Source: Calothrix sp. 336/3 (lineage in GTDB: Bacteria > Cyanobacteriota > Cyanobacteriia > Cyanobacteriales > Nostocaceae). Taken from it: a stretch of DNA of 64,000 nucleotides. The DNA lies in assembly GCF_000734895.2 (NCBI RefSeq), contig NZ_CP011382.1:5558700-5622699 (forward strand), read 5' to 3'. The notes under the pieces were generated by a model, which saw only the letters and a program-made list of their open reading frames with translations, was not told where the DNA came from and made no database searches. Below are positions 36,208 to 45,377 of the stretch, piece after piece; the first letter of the stretch is position 1; the number at the start of each line of letters is the position of its first letter. Position numbers and translations under genes: made by a program.

Positions 36208-37761
36208 TTACTTCATGTAATGGAATCCTTTGAGGAAATCGATAATCATATTACGTGAAGGCATATAAACTTTTGCTATTTCCATTGTACTTTCAGCATA
36301 TTTATCCGATTTATTGTCACTCTCCTCGATAAATCTTTTACCGAAGTGTGGGTGATCATGAATGATGAGATTATGAGCGTTGGAATTAGTGAGAATAATT
36401 TGGGTAGGAGCGTGGAAAAATTTAATTTTTGTGGTTATTTTTAAAGTACTTTTTAACTTTTTAATCATCACAGCATTATCTTGAGCGGTTGCCACAAGAT
36501 GATTTAATTGCTGTAAAAGCTTTGGTTCTAGAATATCCATATCTTCATGATTAATCATTGTCAGAACTTTCTGAATGTTTTTCTGAGTGGAATTGGCATC
36601 TCTAAAGGGTAGGATAACTAAATAGGCAAGGGCAAACAAGCTGGCATCATTTTCGATGCGAAAAGTTAAAACAGTGCGTCGTCGCCCAATTTCCATGGTT
36701 GGGGGTTGTTGGAGAGAGCGGTATTGTTGGGCAATTTGGTAGTAAGCACCAGCGATCGCGAAGTGGGCTTCATGATCAAGGGAGCGATCGACAATAATCC
36801 TAATGGTGGGGGGGGTTTCATTGAAAAAATCACGAGCATCTTCCGAGGTGAAGTTTTGGATAATTTTGCGATCGCCTGCGGGGCTTAAATCCACCCATTC
36901 ACAGGTAATATTATCGGTTTTTAAGCCAAATCTAGATGTTGAGTAGAGTTTTGCCCCCGTCAGGGTTGCCCCCGATAAATCCGCTCCCACCCATTCCGCT
37001 TTGATTAATCTTGCTTCCGTTAAATCCGCATGCACTAAACTCGCATTAGTTAAATTCGCATGGCTTAAGTCTGCCCCAATTAAATTTGCTCCACTTAATT
37101 TAGCCCCACTTAAATCTGCCCAACGGAGATTTGCACCACTCAAATCTGCCCAACGGAGATTCGCACCACTTAAATTAGCTCCGCTCAAATTAGCATGGGT
37201 GAGATTAGTTTGTCGTAACTCCGCTTCTCGAAAATTAGCACTACTTAAATCACTACGACTTAAATCCGCATTAGTTAAATTTGCCTGTTGTAAATTTGCT
37301 CCCGTTAAGAAACTATCGCGCAAATTCACTTCTGATAAATTTGCTTGTTGGAGTATGGCATGACGTAGGGTTGCTTCTCGTAAATCTGCACCTTTTAAAT
37401 TGGCAGCCAATAAATCTGCCCGACTTAAATCTGCCCGAATTAATTCAGCTCTAATTAAAGAGGCTCCACGCATTTGTGTGCGACTCAAATCTGCTCGAAT
37501 TAGGTTAGCAACGTTTAAACTTGTACGATTTAACTTCGCTTGACAAAGGTAAGCACCACTTAAGCGAGCAACATTTAATTTTCCATAACTGAAGTCCGCA
37601 CCATTGAAATGTGTTCCACTGAGATTGGCAATACTAAAATTTCCATGACGAAAATTCGCATCATCTAGTTTTGCCCCACTGAGATTAGCTTCAGAGAAGT
37701 CTATGTGACTGAAATCTCGATAGCCAATCGCGTATTTTTCTAATAATTCCTCTTCAGTCAT
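36208..37761 (-). CDS. Pentapeptide-repeat protein with C-terminal domain
   Basis: 517 residues from the ATG at 37761, chosen because GAGG lies eight bases upstream on the minus strand; a longer frame starts at 37815. From about residue 15 to 255 the protein is an A(D/N)LSX pentapeptide array, which folds as a four-sided beta-helix. The C-terminal part (from about residue 310; TIRIIVDRSLDHEAHFAIAG) is a separate conserved domain seen in other cyanobacterial proteins. The DNA of the array holds a fresh 30-base duplication (37111-37170). The role is unknown; gyrase protection or scaffolding are known for other repeat proteins. It is divergent from tyrA. Confidence 0.88.
   Translation of the reverse strand: MTEEELLEKYAIGYRDFSHIDFSEANLSGAKLDDANFRHGNFSIANLSGTHFNGADFSYGKLNVARLSGAYLCQAKLNRTSLNVANLIRADLSRTQMRGASLIRAELIRADLSRADLLAANLKGADLREATLRHAILQQANLSEVNLRDSFLTGANLQQANLTNADLSRSDLSSANFREAELRQTNLTHANLSGANLSGANLRWADLSGANLRWADLSGAKLSGANLIGADLSHANLTNASLVHADLTEARLIKAEWVGADLSGATLTGAKLYSTSRFGLKTDNITCEWVDLSPAGDRKIIQNFTSEDARDFFNETPPTIRIIVDRSLDHEAHFAIAGAYYQIAQQYRSLQQPPTMEIGRRRTVLTFRIENDASLFALAYLVILPFRDANSTQKNIQKVLTMINHEDMDILEPKLLQQLNHLVATAQDNAVMIKKLKSTLKITTKIKFFHAPTQIILTNSNAHNLIIHDHPHFGKRFIEESDNKSDKYAESTMEIAKVYMPSRNMIIDFLKGFHYMK
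37111..37170 (-). repeat. 30-bp tandem duplication in the pentapeptide array
   Basis: Two head-to-tail 30-base copies (37111-37140 and 37141-37170) differ at only two positions and encode SGANLRWADL twice. The near identity points to a recent in-frame duplication. Confidence 0.8.
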
Positions 37762-37884
37762 GCAAGCTACCTCAAAAATTCGGTAGTGGTAGATGGTTCG
37801 TGATTTTGTTAACAATAATCAGTTGATATGGGTTTGGGGTTTATTCTGTAATCCTTGACATATACAAATAAATGTGAGCTAAAC

Positions 37885-38724
37885 ATGAAAATTGGGATTG
37901 TGGGCTTAGGTTTAATTGGTGGTTCCTTAGGTTTAGATTTGAAAACCTACGGATATGAGGTTTTGGGAGTCAGTCGCCGAGAATCGACTTGTACCAAGGC
38001 TGTAGCCATGGGTTGTGTGGATACAGCATCGGTGGATTTAAGCCTACTAGGGAAGACAGACGTTGTATTTATTTGCACGCCGTTAGGACTTATTATTCCC
38101 ACTGCGAGACAATTAATTACTTCTTTAGGCAGGAATGTGATAATTACCGATGTCGGTTCTGTAAAAACACCGATTGTTGAAGGGATTAACCCTTTGTGGG
38201 AAAATTTTGTCGGTGGTCATCCCATGGCAGGAACTGCCGATAGTGGGATTGAAGCGGCGCAGCGTAATTTATTTGTTGAGCGTCCCTACGTAATTACACC
38301 AACTGCCACAACTCGCCCAGAGAATATCCAGGTAATAGAGGGAATAGTTCAACAGTTGGGTGCAAAAATCTATTATTGTCAGCCAGAAGAACACGATCGC
38401 GCTGTGAGTTTAATTTCCCATTTACCTGTGATGGTGAGTGCAGCTTTGATTGCTAGCTGTATGGCAGAGGGTGAAAGTCAGGTACTGCAATTAGCCCAAC
38501 AGCTCGCTAGCTCTGGTTTTCGTGATACGAGTCGAGTCGGTGGAGGCAATCCAGAATTAGGGGTGATGATGGCAGAGTATAACCGTGATGCGTTGTTGCG
38601 ATCGCTCTCGGAATATCGTCATCAGCTGGATGAGCTGATCGCACTGATTACCCAGGAAAATTGGCAAGGTTTGACTACTAAGTTAAATAGTACACATCAA
38701 GCCCGACCCAAGTTTGTGGAGTAG
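37885..38724 (+). CDS. tyrA: Prephenate/arogenate dehydrogenase
   Basis: An NAD(P)-dependent enzyme of tyrosine synthesis; cyanobacterial members prefer arogenate. The start ATG at 37885 (279 residues) gives the expected MKIGIVGLGLIGGSLGLDL, with GLGLIG as nucleotide-binding loop. VFICTPL, DVGSVKTPI, GGHPMAGTADSGIEAA (His and Gly of the substrate site) and SHLPVMVSAAL are hallmark segments. A TTG at 37855 in the same frame adds ten residues with no family support. It is divergent from the pentapeptide-repeat gene. Confidence 0.95.
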   Translation: MKIGIVGLGLIGGSLGLDLKTYGYEVLGVSRRESTCTKAVAMGCVDTASVDLSLLGKTDVVFICTPLGLIIPTARQLITSLGRNVIITDVGSVKTPIVEGINPLWENFVGGHPMAGTADSGIEAAQRNLFVERPYVITPTATTRPENIQVIEGIVQQLGAKIYYCQPEEHDRAVSLISHLPVMVSAALIASCMAEGESQVLQLAQQLASSGFRDTSRVGGGNPELGVMMAEYNRDALLRSLSEYRHQLDELIALITQENWQGLTTKLNSTHQARPKFVE

Positions 38725-39309
38725 GAAAGGGGTGATGTTGTGATGATTTTGACCTCTACCAAGAACCAATAGTCATAACAAATCAGGTAAATTACTGATA
38801 ATTTTCCTCCTTGTCTTGTTTGATTTTTTGTTACTATTGCTTCCGCAAAATCACCATTATCAGTTCACCCCCATCCCCATGGATAAAAATCAATCTTTCT
38901 GTCTCTTGTAACTCTGTTTTGTCTAGCTTTACGGATATATTCTTGGCTGCTATTCCTTTATCTCACCTGATTTTCCCAATTACAGGAGATTAAAACTTTC
39001 TAAAAAACTCCTGGGGAATACAGAGATATAGTAGTAATATCAACAAAGAATTACTTAATACTTTTGTGTGAAAAATCACACTTGTCTAGTATCTTCAGTA
39101 ATTTTTTACCTCTATCTAAAGTCACAAATATTCTCACAAATCAGATATAGCTGTAATCAAAAGTGTAGGACAAACAAGGATTTACTCAAGTAAATTATGT
39201 GGTTTTTTTGCCATGGAAAACTCGCTTTTGATGCAGCTTATTGTGTTTTTTGAGACTAGAGATTGCATATCCTTTGCTGAAGTCAAACGTCTAGAGAGAC
39301 ACTGAAAAT
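38725..39309. other. Spacer before phosphoketolase with short leader frame
   Basis: No established gene. A 30-codon frame from ATG 39213 to TGA 39303-39305 (MENSLLMQLIVFFETR...) ends four bases before the phosphoketolase start and could act in translational coupling, but it has no Shine-Dalgarno sequence. The rest is AT-rich without clear signals. Confidence 0.4.
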
Positions 39310-41745
39310 ATGGTTGCAACACCCAACAGACCAAAGACAGAAGCTTCCATCAATGCATTTGGCATTGCCAGAGCCACCATTGAGGGTACACCTCTAAATT
39401 CTGAAGAACTACGGAAAATTCATGCATACTGGCGTGCTTGTAATTATTTAGCAGTGGGGATGATTTATCTGCGAGATAATCCCTTGTTAAGAGAACCACT
39501 AAAACCTGAACATATAAAAAAACGTTTACTAGGACATTGGGGTACAAGTCCCGGCTTATCATTTGTATATATTCACCTGAATCGACTGATTAAAAAATAC
39601 GACCTGGATATGATTTACTTAGCGGGTCCAGGTCATGGTGCGCCCGGTGTTTTAGCTCCGGTATATTTAGAAGGAACCTACTCTGAGGTTTACCCAGATA
39701 AAAGTGAAGATGAAGAGGGAATGCGGAAATTTTTCCAGCAGTTTTCCTTTCCCGGTGGGGTGGGTAGCCACTGCACTCCCGAAACTCCAGGTTCGATTCA
39801 TGAGGGTGGTGAGTTAGGTTACAGCCTATCCCATGCCTATGGTACGGTTTTTGACAATCCCCATCTGATTAGTGTTGTGATGGTTGGCGACGGGGAGTCG
39901 GAAACAGGACCTCTAGCCACTGCTTGGCATTCCAACAAGTTTATCAATCCAATTCGGGATGGAGCGGTGTTACCAATTCTCCATCTCAATGGTTACAAAA
40001 TTAACAACCCGACAATTCTGGCTCGAATTAGTCATGAGGAGCTAGAGAACCTATTTCGCGGTTATGGTTATATACCCTATTTTGTCGAAGGTTCCGACCC
40101 AGAAACCATGCACCAGGCGATCGCCGCCACCCTGGAACACTGTATTCTGGAAATCAAAAGAATTCAACATGAGGCGCGTACAAGTGGTGTGGCGAAACGT
40201 CCCCGCTTCCCGATGATTGTGCTACGCACTCCTAAGGGTTGGACTTGTCCTGCTGAAATTGACGGACATAAAGTAGAAGGTTCCTGGCGATCGCATCAAG
40301 TACCCCTATCAGGAGTGCAAAATAATCCTGAGCATCTGGGAATGTTAGTTGATTGGATGCAAAGTTACCAACCGGATGAGTTATTTGATACAGACGGTCG
40401 GTTAATTCCGGAACTCAAGCAGTTAGCTCCCCTTGGTATCCATCGGATGAGCGCTAATCCCAATGCTAATGGTGGTTTACTGAAAAGAGCCTTAAGGATG
40501 CCTGATTTTCGGGAATATGCAGTGGAAGTCCACAAACCCGGACAAATTATGGTGGGAAATACCCAGCCCCTGGGTGCATTCCTCCGGGATATCATGGCTC
40601 TCAACTTGAATAATTTCCGAGTCTTTGGTCCCGATGAAACCACTTCTAACAAGTTAAATGCAATTTACGAAGTCAGCAAAAAATTCTGGATTGCGGAATA
40701 CTTTACAGAAGATGGGGATGGTGGGGAATTATCTCCTGACGGTCGAGTTATGGAAATGCTGAGTGAGCATACTCTAGAAGGTTGGTATGAAGGGTATCTC
40801 CTCACTGGTAGACATGGTTTCTTCTCTACCTATGAAGCATTTGTCCATGTGATCGATTCCATGTTTAACCAGCACGCTAAATGGTTAGAAATCTGTAATC
40901 ATCTGTCTTGGCGAGAAAAAATTGCCTCCCTCAACTTGTTGATTACCTCGACTGTGTGGCGACAAGATCATAATGGTTTCACCCACCAAGATCCTGGTTT
41001 CTTGGATTTAGTAGTGAATAAGAGTCCCGATGTCGTGCGTATTTATCTGCCACCAGATGTCAATTCCCTATTATCCGTTGCCGATCACTGCTTGCGAAGT
41101 GAAAACTATATCAACGTCATTGTCTCAGACAAGCAGGAACATTTACAGTTCATGGATATGGAGACGGCAATTAAACACTGTACCAAAGGTATTGGTATCT
41201 GGGATTGGGCAAGCAACGATCAAGGACATGAACCTGATATTGTGATTGCCTGTGCTGGTGATATTCCCACCCAGGAAGCATTAGCTGCTACCGCACTTTT
41301 ACGAGAGGAGTTTCCAGACTTAAAGATTCGCTTTATCAACGTGGTGGACTTGTTCAAGTTAATGCCAGATACAGAACATCCCCACGGTTTGAGCGATCGC
41401 GACTTTGATAGTCTGTTTACCCTTGATCAACCAATCATCTTTAACTTCCATGCTTATCCTTGGCTAATTCATCGTCTTGCCTATCGTCGTCATAATCATC
41501 ACAATATGCACGTACGTGGCTATAAGGAGAAGGGAAATATTAATACGCCCATGGAGTTGGCAATTAACAATAACATTGACCGCTACAGTATTGCCATTGA
41601 TGTGATTGACCGCGTATCTAAATTAAAAGTTGCAGGCGCTCATGCCAAGGAGAAGTTCAAAAACTTACAAATTGATTGTCGTAATTACGCCTATGAACAT
41701 GGTATTGATAAGCCGGAAATCGTCAATTGGAAATGGTCTAGTTAA
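39310..41745 (+). CDS. Phosphoketolase
   Basis: A thiamine-diphosphate enzyme that splits xylulose-5-phosphate and/or fructose-6-phosphate with phosphate to acetyl phosphate and a smaller sugar phosphate. Length 811 is normal. The family signatures GPGHGAPG, FSFPGGVGSHCTPETPGSIH and GDGESETGPLATAW (TPP-binding GDG at 193-195) are intact. The C-terminal QEHLQFMDMETAIKHC is also typical. Whether it accepts Xu5P only or also F6P cannot be read here. No acetate kinase gene is adjacent. The weak ribosome site (GAGAG) and the preceding small frame hint at translational control. Confidence 0.97.
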   Translation: MVATPNRPKTEASINAFGIARATIEGTPLNSEELRKIHAYWRACNYLAVGMIYLRDNPLLREPLKPEHIKKRLLGHWGTSPGLSFVYIHLNRLIKKYDLDMIYLAGPGHGAPGVLAPVYLEGTYSEVYPDKSEDEEGMRKFFQQFSFPGGVGSHCTPETPGSIHEGGELGYSLSHAYGTVFDNPHLISVVMVGDGESETGPLATAWHSNKFINPIRDGAVLPILHLNGYKINNPTILARISHEELENLFRGYGYIPYFVEGSDPETMHQAIAATLEHCILEIKRIQHEARTSGVAKRPRFPMIVLRTPKGWTCPAEIDGHKVEGSWRSHQVPLSGVQNNPEHLGMLVDWMQSYQPDELFDTDGRLIPELKQLAPLGIHRMSANPNANGGLLKRALRMPDFREYAVEVHKPGQIMVGNTQPLGAFLRDIMALNLNNFRVFGPDETTSNKLNAIYEVSKKFWIAEYFTEDGDGGELSPDGRVMEMLSEHTLEGWYEGYLLTGRHGFFSTYEAFVHVIDSMFNQHAKWLEICNHLSWREKIASLNLLITSTVWRQDHNGFTHQDPGFLDLVVNKSPDVVRIYLPPDVNSLLSVADHCLRSENYINVIVSDKQEHLQFMDMETAIKHCTKGIGIWDWASNDQGHEPDIVIACAGDIPTQEALAATALLREEFPDLKIRFINVVDLFKLMPDTEHPHGLSDRDFDSLFTLDQPIIFNFHAYPWLIHRLAYRRHNHHNMHVRGYKEKGNINTPMELAINNNIDRYSIAIDVIDRVSKLKVAGAHAKEKFKNLQIDCRNYAYEHGIDKPEIVNWKWSS

Positions 41746-42082
41746 AGCTGTCTTTATTCAAGATAGACATCTTCTAGAAACATAGAACTTATCATGAGGG
41801 GGCATTCAGGTTAATTTTTCTGTCAAGAGATAACCTTGTTTGCCCTTTTCCTTAGATGACATCCACAAAATTCACTGTTTCAAAAGCTACATAGTATATA
41901 CAATTACTAGTAACTTTGATTATCTAGCCATGGCAAATTCCAGCAATATCTCCCACTCATATTTACAGTCAACTACTATTATTACTGGTAGTATTGCTAT
42001 CACCTGATAACCGACGAAATTAACTAATTAACACACAGTCATACTCAGACTATTTCCCATCCACTGTACCCTGTAATACTTG
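41746..42082. other. Spacer, nothing recognised
   Basis: The 337 bases between convergent phosphoketolase and TPR genes carry no gene and no strong hairpin with a T-run. Confidence 0.5.
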
Positions 42083-42553
42083 CTAACTTATGCGGAGAGT
42101 ACATTCTAGAATTAGACGTTGATTGATTAAAGAATAGGGTTGAATTTCTAAAGCGCGTTGAAAACATCTAATAGCTTGACTGTAATCACCAGTAGCTAAA
42201 TAACATAATCCCATGCCATGTAAAGCACCAAAATGGACAGGATTTAACTTTAAGACTTCTTCGCAATCATTTAAAGATTTTTGGTACTGACTGCTAGTGT
42301 AGTAAAGAAAAGCACGGCGGTTCCAAGCCTCAGCAAAATCCGGCTGATTATGAATTAATTCAGTTAGTATTGCTTCCGCTTCTACTGATTCTCCTGCGTC
42401 TAGTAATTTTTGGCTACGTTCAATCATCTCTAGCCCATAAATACCTTTTTGTTGGAACCACAAACGCCATAGTTTTCTCGTTGCCTGTTCCCGTACATTC
42501 TCGTCGGGGTTTCTCAAATCTTCCAGTAAGGAATTGACAAACAAAGAATCCAT
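42083..42553 (-). CDS. TPR-repeat protein
   Basis: A soluble protein of 156 residues from the ATG at 42553 (a GTG at 42598 would add 15). The N-terminus (LLEDLRNPDENVREQATRKL) looks like a HEAT-type helix pair. Then come about three TPR units: AEAILTELIHNQPDFAEAWN, KSLNDCEEVLKLNPVHFGAL and QAIRCFQRALEIQPYS, with the usual W/A/G/Y/A/P pattern. TPRs bind other proteins; the partner is unknown. It is divergent from chlP, 451 bases away. The family is common in cyanobacteria, often tied to photosystem or stress proteins. Confidence 0.85.
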   Translation of the reverse strand: MDSLFVNSLLEDLRNPDENVREQATRKLWRLWFQQKGIYGLEMIERSQKLLDAGESVEAEAILTELIHNQPDFAEAWNRRAFLYYTSSQYQKSLNDCEEVLKLNPVHFGALHGMGLCYLATGDYSQAIRCFQRALEIQPYSLINQRLILECTLRIS

Positions 42554-43004
42554 AAAATGCCTATTTGTATATAAGTTATTATCTTTTAAATTTCGCACAA
42601 AAATATCTCAGATTTTCATTCTTCAACTTAACTTTGAAAAAAATTCGTGGAATTTGCGGATATTTGTGATTTATGCAAATTTTTAGCAAGTTTTTTGTAA
42701 TCATTAATACCGATAATTGAAGATTTGATGAAGTTTTCATGGATAAATCACCGTATTTTTATGGTGAGGTGGTGACTCGCGGATTTTGCCTGGAGTCATT
42801 TGACTCAATCACCTATTTCAGCAAGGAGGCTCACACCGAGCAAACATGGCAGTAATCTATACAGATAATCGATAAACAGCAATACTTTATGGCGAAATAT
42901 TACGGAATATTGCATTTCCGTCAAATCCTGTTGCGAAGTCGAGATAACAGCTAAAAGTCCGTGATAGGATGCTTTGGGTAAATAAAAAGATAGGGAGAAG
43001 ACCT
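42554..43004. other. Divergent spacer upstream of chlP
   Basis: No gene seen. Two small symmetric elements occur: CACCGTA-TTTT-TATGGTG (with one G-T pair, at about 42750) and GAGTCA-TT-TGACTC (42793-42806). They lie 200-255 bases before chlP and may belong to its promoter or leader. Confidence 0.4.
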
Positions 43005-44225
43005 TTGACACTACGGGTTGCTGTTGTTGGCTCAGGTCCAGCTGGTTCATGTGCTGCCGAAACTCTGGCAAAAGCTGGCATTGAAACATATCTCTTTGAG
43101 CGGAAACTGGACAATGCGAAACCATGTGGCGGGGCGATTCCCTTATGCATGGTAGATGAGTTTGACTTACCACCAGATATTATTGACCGCCGTGTGCGAA
43201 AAATGAAGATGATTTCCCCTTCTAATCGGGAAGTGGATATCAATCTGATAAATGAAGACGAATATATTGGAATGTGCCGTCGTGAGGTTCTTGATAGTTA
43301 CCTACGGAACCGTGCGGCAAAATTAGGCGCTCATTTAATTAATGCCACAGTTCATAAATTAGATATTCCCGGCAATAATAAAGACCCATACACTATCCAT
43401 TATGTAGACCATACAGAAGGTGGCGCTCAGGGTATTGCCAAAAGTCTCAAGGTTGACTTGATTATTGGGGCAGATGGTGCCAATTCTCGCATTGCTAAGG
43501 AAATGGATGCAGGGGATTATAACTATGCGATCGCCTTCCAAGAGCGTATCCGCATCCCCGAAGAGAAAATGGCTTACTACGAAGATTTGGCGGAAATGTA
43601 CGTGGGAGACGACGTTTCTACAGACTTCTACGCTTGGGTATTCCCCAAATACGATCACGTAGCTGTGGGAACTGGTACTATGCACGTTAACAAAGCCAGC
43701 ATTAAACAACTACAAGCTGGAATTCGTGCCCGTGCTGCTAAGAAACTCGAAGGTGGTAAAATCATCAAGGTAGAAGCTCACCCGATTCCTGAGCATCCCC
43801 GTCCCCGTCGAGTGGTAGGAAGAATTGCCTTGGTTGGTGATGCTGCGGGCTATGTCACCAAGTCTTCCGGTGAGGGTATTTATTTTGCGGCGAAATCTGG
43901 CAGAATGTGTGCCGAAACCATTGTGGAAGTCTCCAATGGTGGTGCGACTATTCCCACAGAAGCCGATTTGAAAATTTACATTAAGCGTTGGGATAAGAAG
44001 TACGGCTTGACTTACAAAGTTTTGGATATTCTCCAAACTGTATTCTACCGTTCCGATGCCACCCGCGAAGCCTTTGTGGAAATGTGTGGTGATTTAGATG
44101 TACAACGTCTCACCTTTGACAGCTATCTCTATAAAACTGTCGTTCCTGCTAACCCCATTACACAACTGAAAATTACTGCCAAGACTATTGCTAGTTTGTT
44201 GCGTGGTAATGCTTTAGCACCCTAG
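43005..44225 (+). CDS. chlP: Geranylgeranyl diphosphate reductase
   Basis: A flavoprotein that reduces geranylgeranyl chains to phytyl for chlorophyll, tocopherol and phylloquinone. From TTG 43005 the protein opens MTLRVAVVGSGPAG, the conserved cyanobacterial N-terminus, and GGAG lies seven bases upstream (42994-42997); an ATG at 42969 gives 12 extra residues. FAD motifs are GSGPAG near residue 9 and GRIALVGDAAGYVTKSSGEG in the C-terminal half. AKPCGGAIP and FYAWVFPKYDHVAVG are ChlP-specific. Its 406 residues are typical. Monocistronic. Confidence 0.96.
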   Translation: MTLRVAVVGSGPAGSCAAETLAKAGIETYLFERKLDNAKPCGGAIPLCMVDEFDLPPDIIDRRVRKMKMISPSNREVDINLINEDEYIGMCRREVLDSYLRNRAAKLGAHLINATVHKLDIPGNNKDPYTIHYVDHTEGGAQGIAKSLKVDLIIGADGANSRIAKEMDAGDYNYAIAFQERIRIPEEKMAYYEDLAEMYVGDDVSTDFYAWVFPKYDHVAVGTGTMHVNKASIKQLQAGIRARAAKKLEGGKIIKVEAHPIPEHPRPRRVVGRIALVGDAAGYVTKSSGEGIYFAAKSGRMCAETIVEVSNGGATIPTEADLKIYIKRWDKKYGLTYKVLDILQTVFYRSDATREAFVEMCGDLDVQRLTFDSYLYKTVVPANPITQLKITAKTIASLLRGNALAP

Positions 44226-44333
44226 TTGCAAGTTACATTTTGAATTTTGATAGATAGCGCGGTGAAACGGAAAGTTCTTTTGTGATTTTTCGTTTTCCCG
44301 CGTCTTGTTTTATTAAGAATTATTGGACTAATA

Positions 44334-45377
44334 TCAATTACTCATAACTGCATCTAACAAAATTTCTGCCCCGAAGCGTACCACATCTGTGCAAGGCAAT
44401 CCAGTTTCTGTTTCTACCAGGGCGATCGCCTGTTTAGCTGCTGTCTCATCTAGGGCGCTGGTGTTTAAAGCGATACCGACTACAGGTACGGGAGCAAAGG
44501 CTCCGGCGGCTGTTGCCACGGTTTCATAGAGCTGCACAACTTCCTTGAGGGGTGGTATTTTCACGCCTTCGATGACTTCTGTTTGCCCTGCACGATGAAC
44601 GAGAATCATCTGGGTGGGTTGGGAACCACGTATCAATGGTAACGTGGCGGTAGAACTAGGATTCAGTAGGGAACCTTGCCCCTCAATATGTAAAATATCG
44701 TGGGTTTTACCGTAGCGCATTACCATCTGTTCCACAGCTGCTGCGGCAAAATCAACGCGAATGGCATCTAAGGGTATACCATCCCCTGCTAATAGTAAGC
44801 CTGTTTGTCCCGTTGCCAGGAATTTAGAGCGTCTACCTTTTAACTTTGATGCCCAGTGTAGCTCTAAACTGGTAGACATCTTGCCGACTGCCATATCTGT
44901 ACCAACCGTCAATACACGACGACAGGGAAGAGTACGGGCGATCGCTGTTGCCACACCACCAATATTTCCTGGCTCTTTACGCACATCCCAAATAATCTGC
45001 CCTGGTTTGAGCAATGCTTTCAACTCTGGCATATTGGCTAGGGGTGTATGTAAACCGTTGACAATGGACATTCCGGCGGATACTGCATCTTTTAATTCAT
45101 GCCAATAGTCATCGGGAATGGCACCTCCTTTGGGAGCAATACCAATTACCAATACCTGGGGTTGATATTTCAAGGAGTTAGTCACCGAATCAACGATGGG
45201 TACATCTCGTTTAATACCTGTTATATCTTGTAAAGATTGTCCCACGGATTCCCGGTCAATGACGGCGACTATTTGCGATTCGCTGTAACGTAAAACCGAT
45301 AATCCAGTTTTACCGCGAGATGTTTTAATTCCTTCATGGAGAAGAATCGCTATTTTCTGATTCAGTGGCAAGCGCAC
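44334..45377 (-). CDS. DUF1611 family protein (DgcN-like)
   Basis: 347 residues from GTG 45377; that codon overlaps the TAG stop of the upstream epimerase gene by one base, a classic coupling arrangement, so I prefer it to the longer frame from 45434. The second half carries a P-loop-like TVGTDMAVGKMSTSLELHW and RFVATGQTG-type segments of the DUF1611 family. Proteobacterial DgcN, a family member, is an N-acetyltransferase acting on D-glutamate together with the epimerase-like DgcA. The neighbour here is of that type, so a similar pathway is plausible. Actual substrate unknown. Confidence 0.82.
   Translation of the reverse strand: MRLPLNQKIAILLHEGIKTSRGKTGLSVLRYSESQIVAVIDRESVGQSLQDITGIKRDVPIVDSVTNSLKYQPQVLVIGIAPKGGAIPDDYWHELKDAVSAGMSIVNGLHTPLANMPELKALLKPGQIIWDVRKEPGNIGGVATAIARTLPCRRVLTVGTDMAVGKMSTSLELHWASKLKGRRSKFLATGQTGLLLAGDGIPLDAIRVDFAAAAVEQMVMRYGKTHDILHIEGQGSLLNPSSTATLPLIRGSQPTQMILVHRAGQTEVIEGVKIPPLKEVVQLYETVATAAGAFAPVPVVGIALNTSALDETAAKQAIALVETETGLPCTDVVRFGAEILLDAVMSN

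Noticed and set aside
37111..37170. Short direct repeats that might suggest a CRISPR array
   Set aside because: Units are head-to-tail without spacers and inside a coding array.
37001..37363. 120-codon frame opposite the pentapeptide repeats
   Set aside because: Mirror of the repeat-coding strand; Leu/Lys/Ala-rich repeats follow from the A(D/N)LSX code.
37855..37884. TTG start extending tyrA by ten codons
   Set aside because: The family N-terminus begins MKIGIVGLGLIGG at the ATG at 37885; the extension has no conserved residues.
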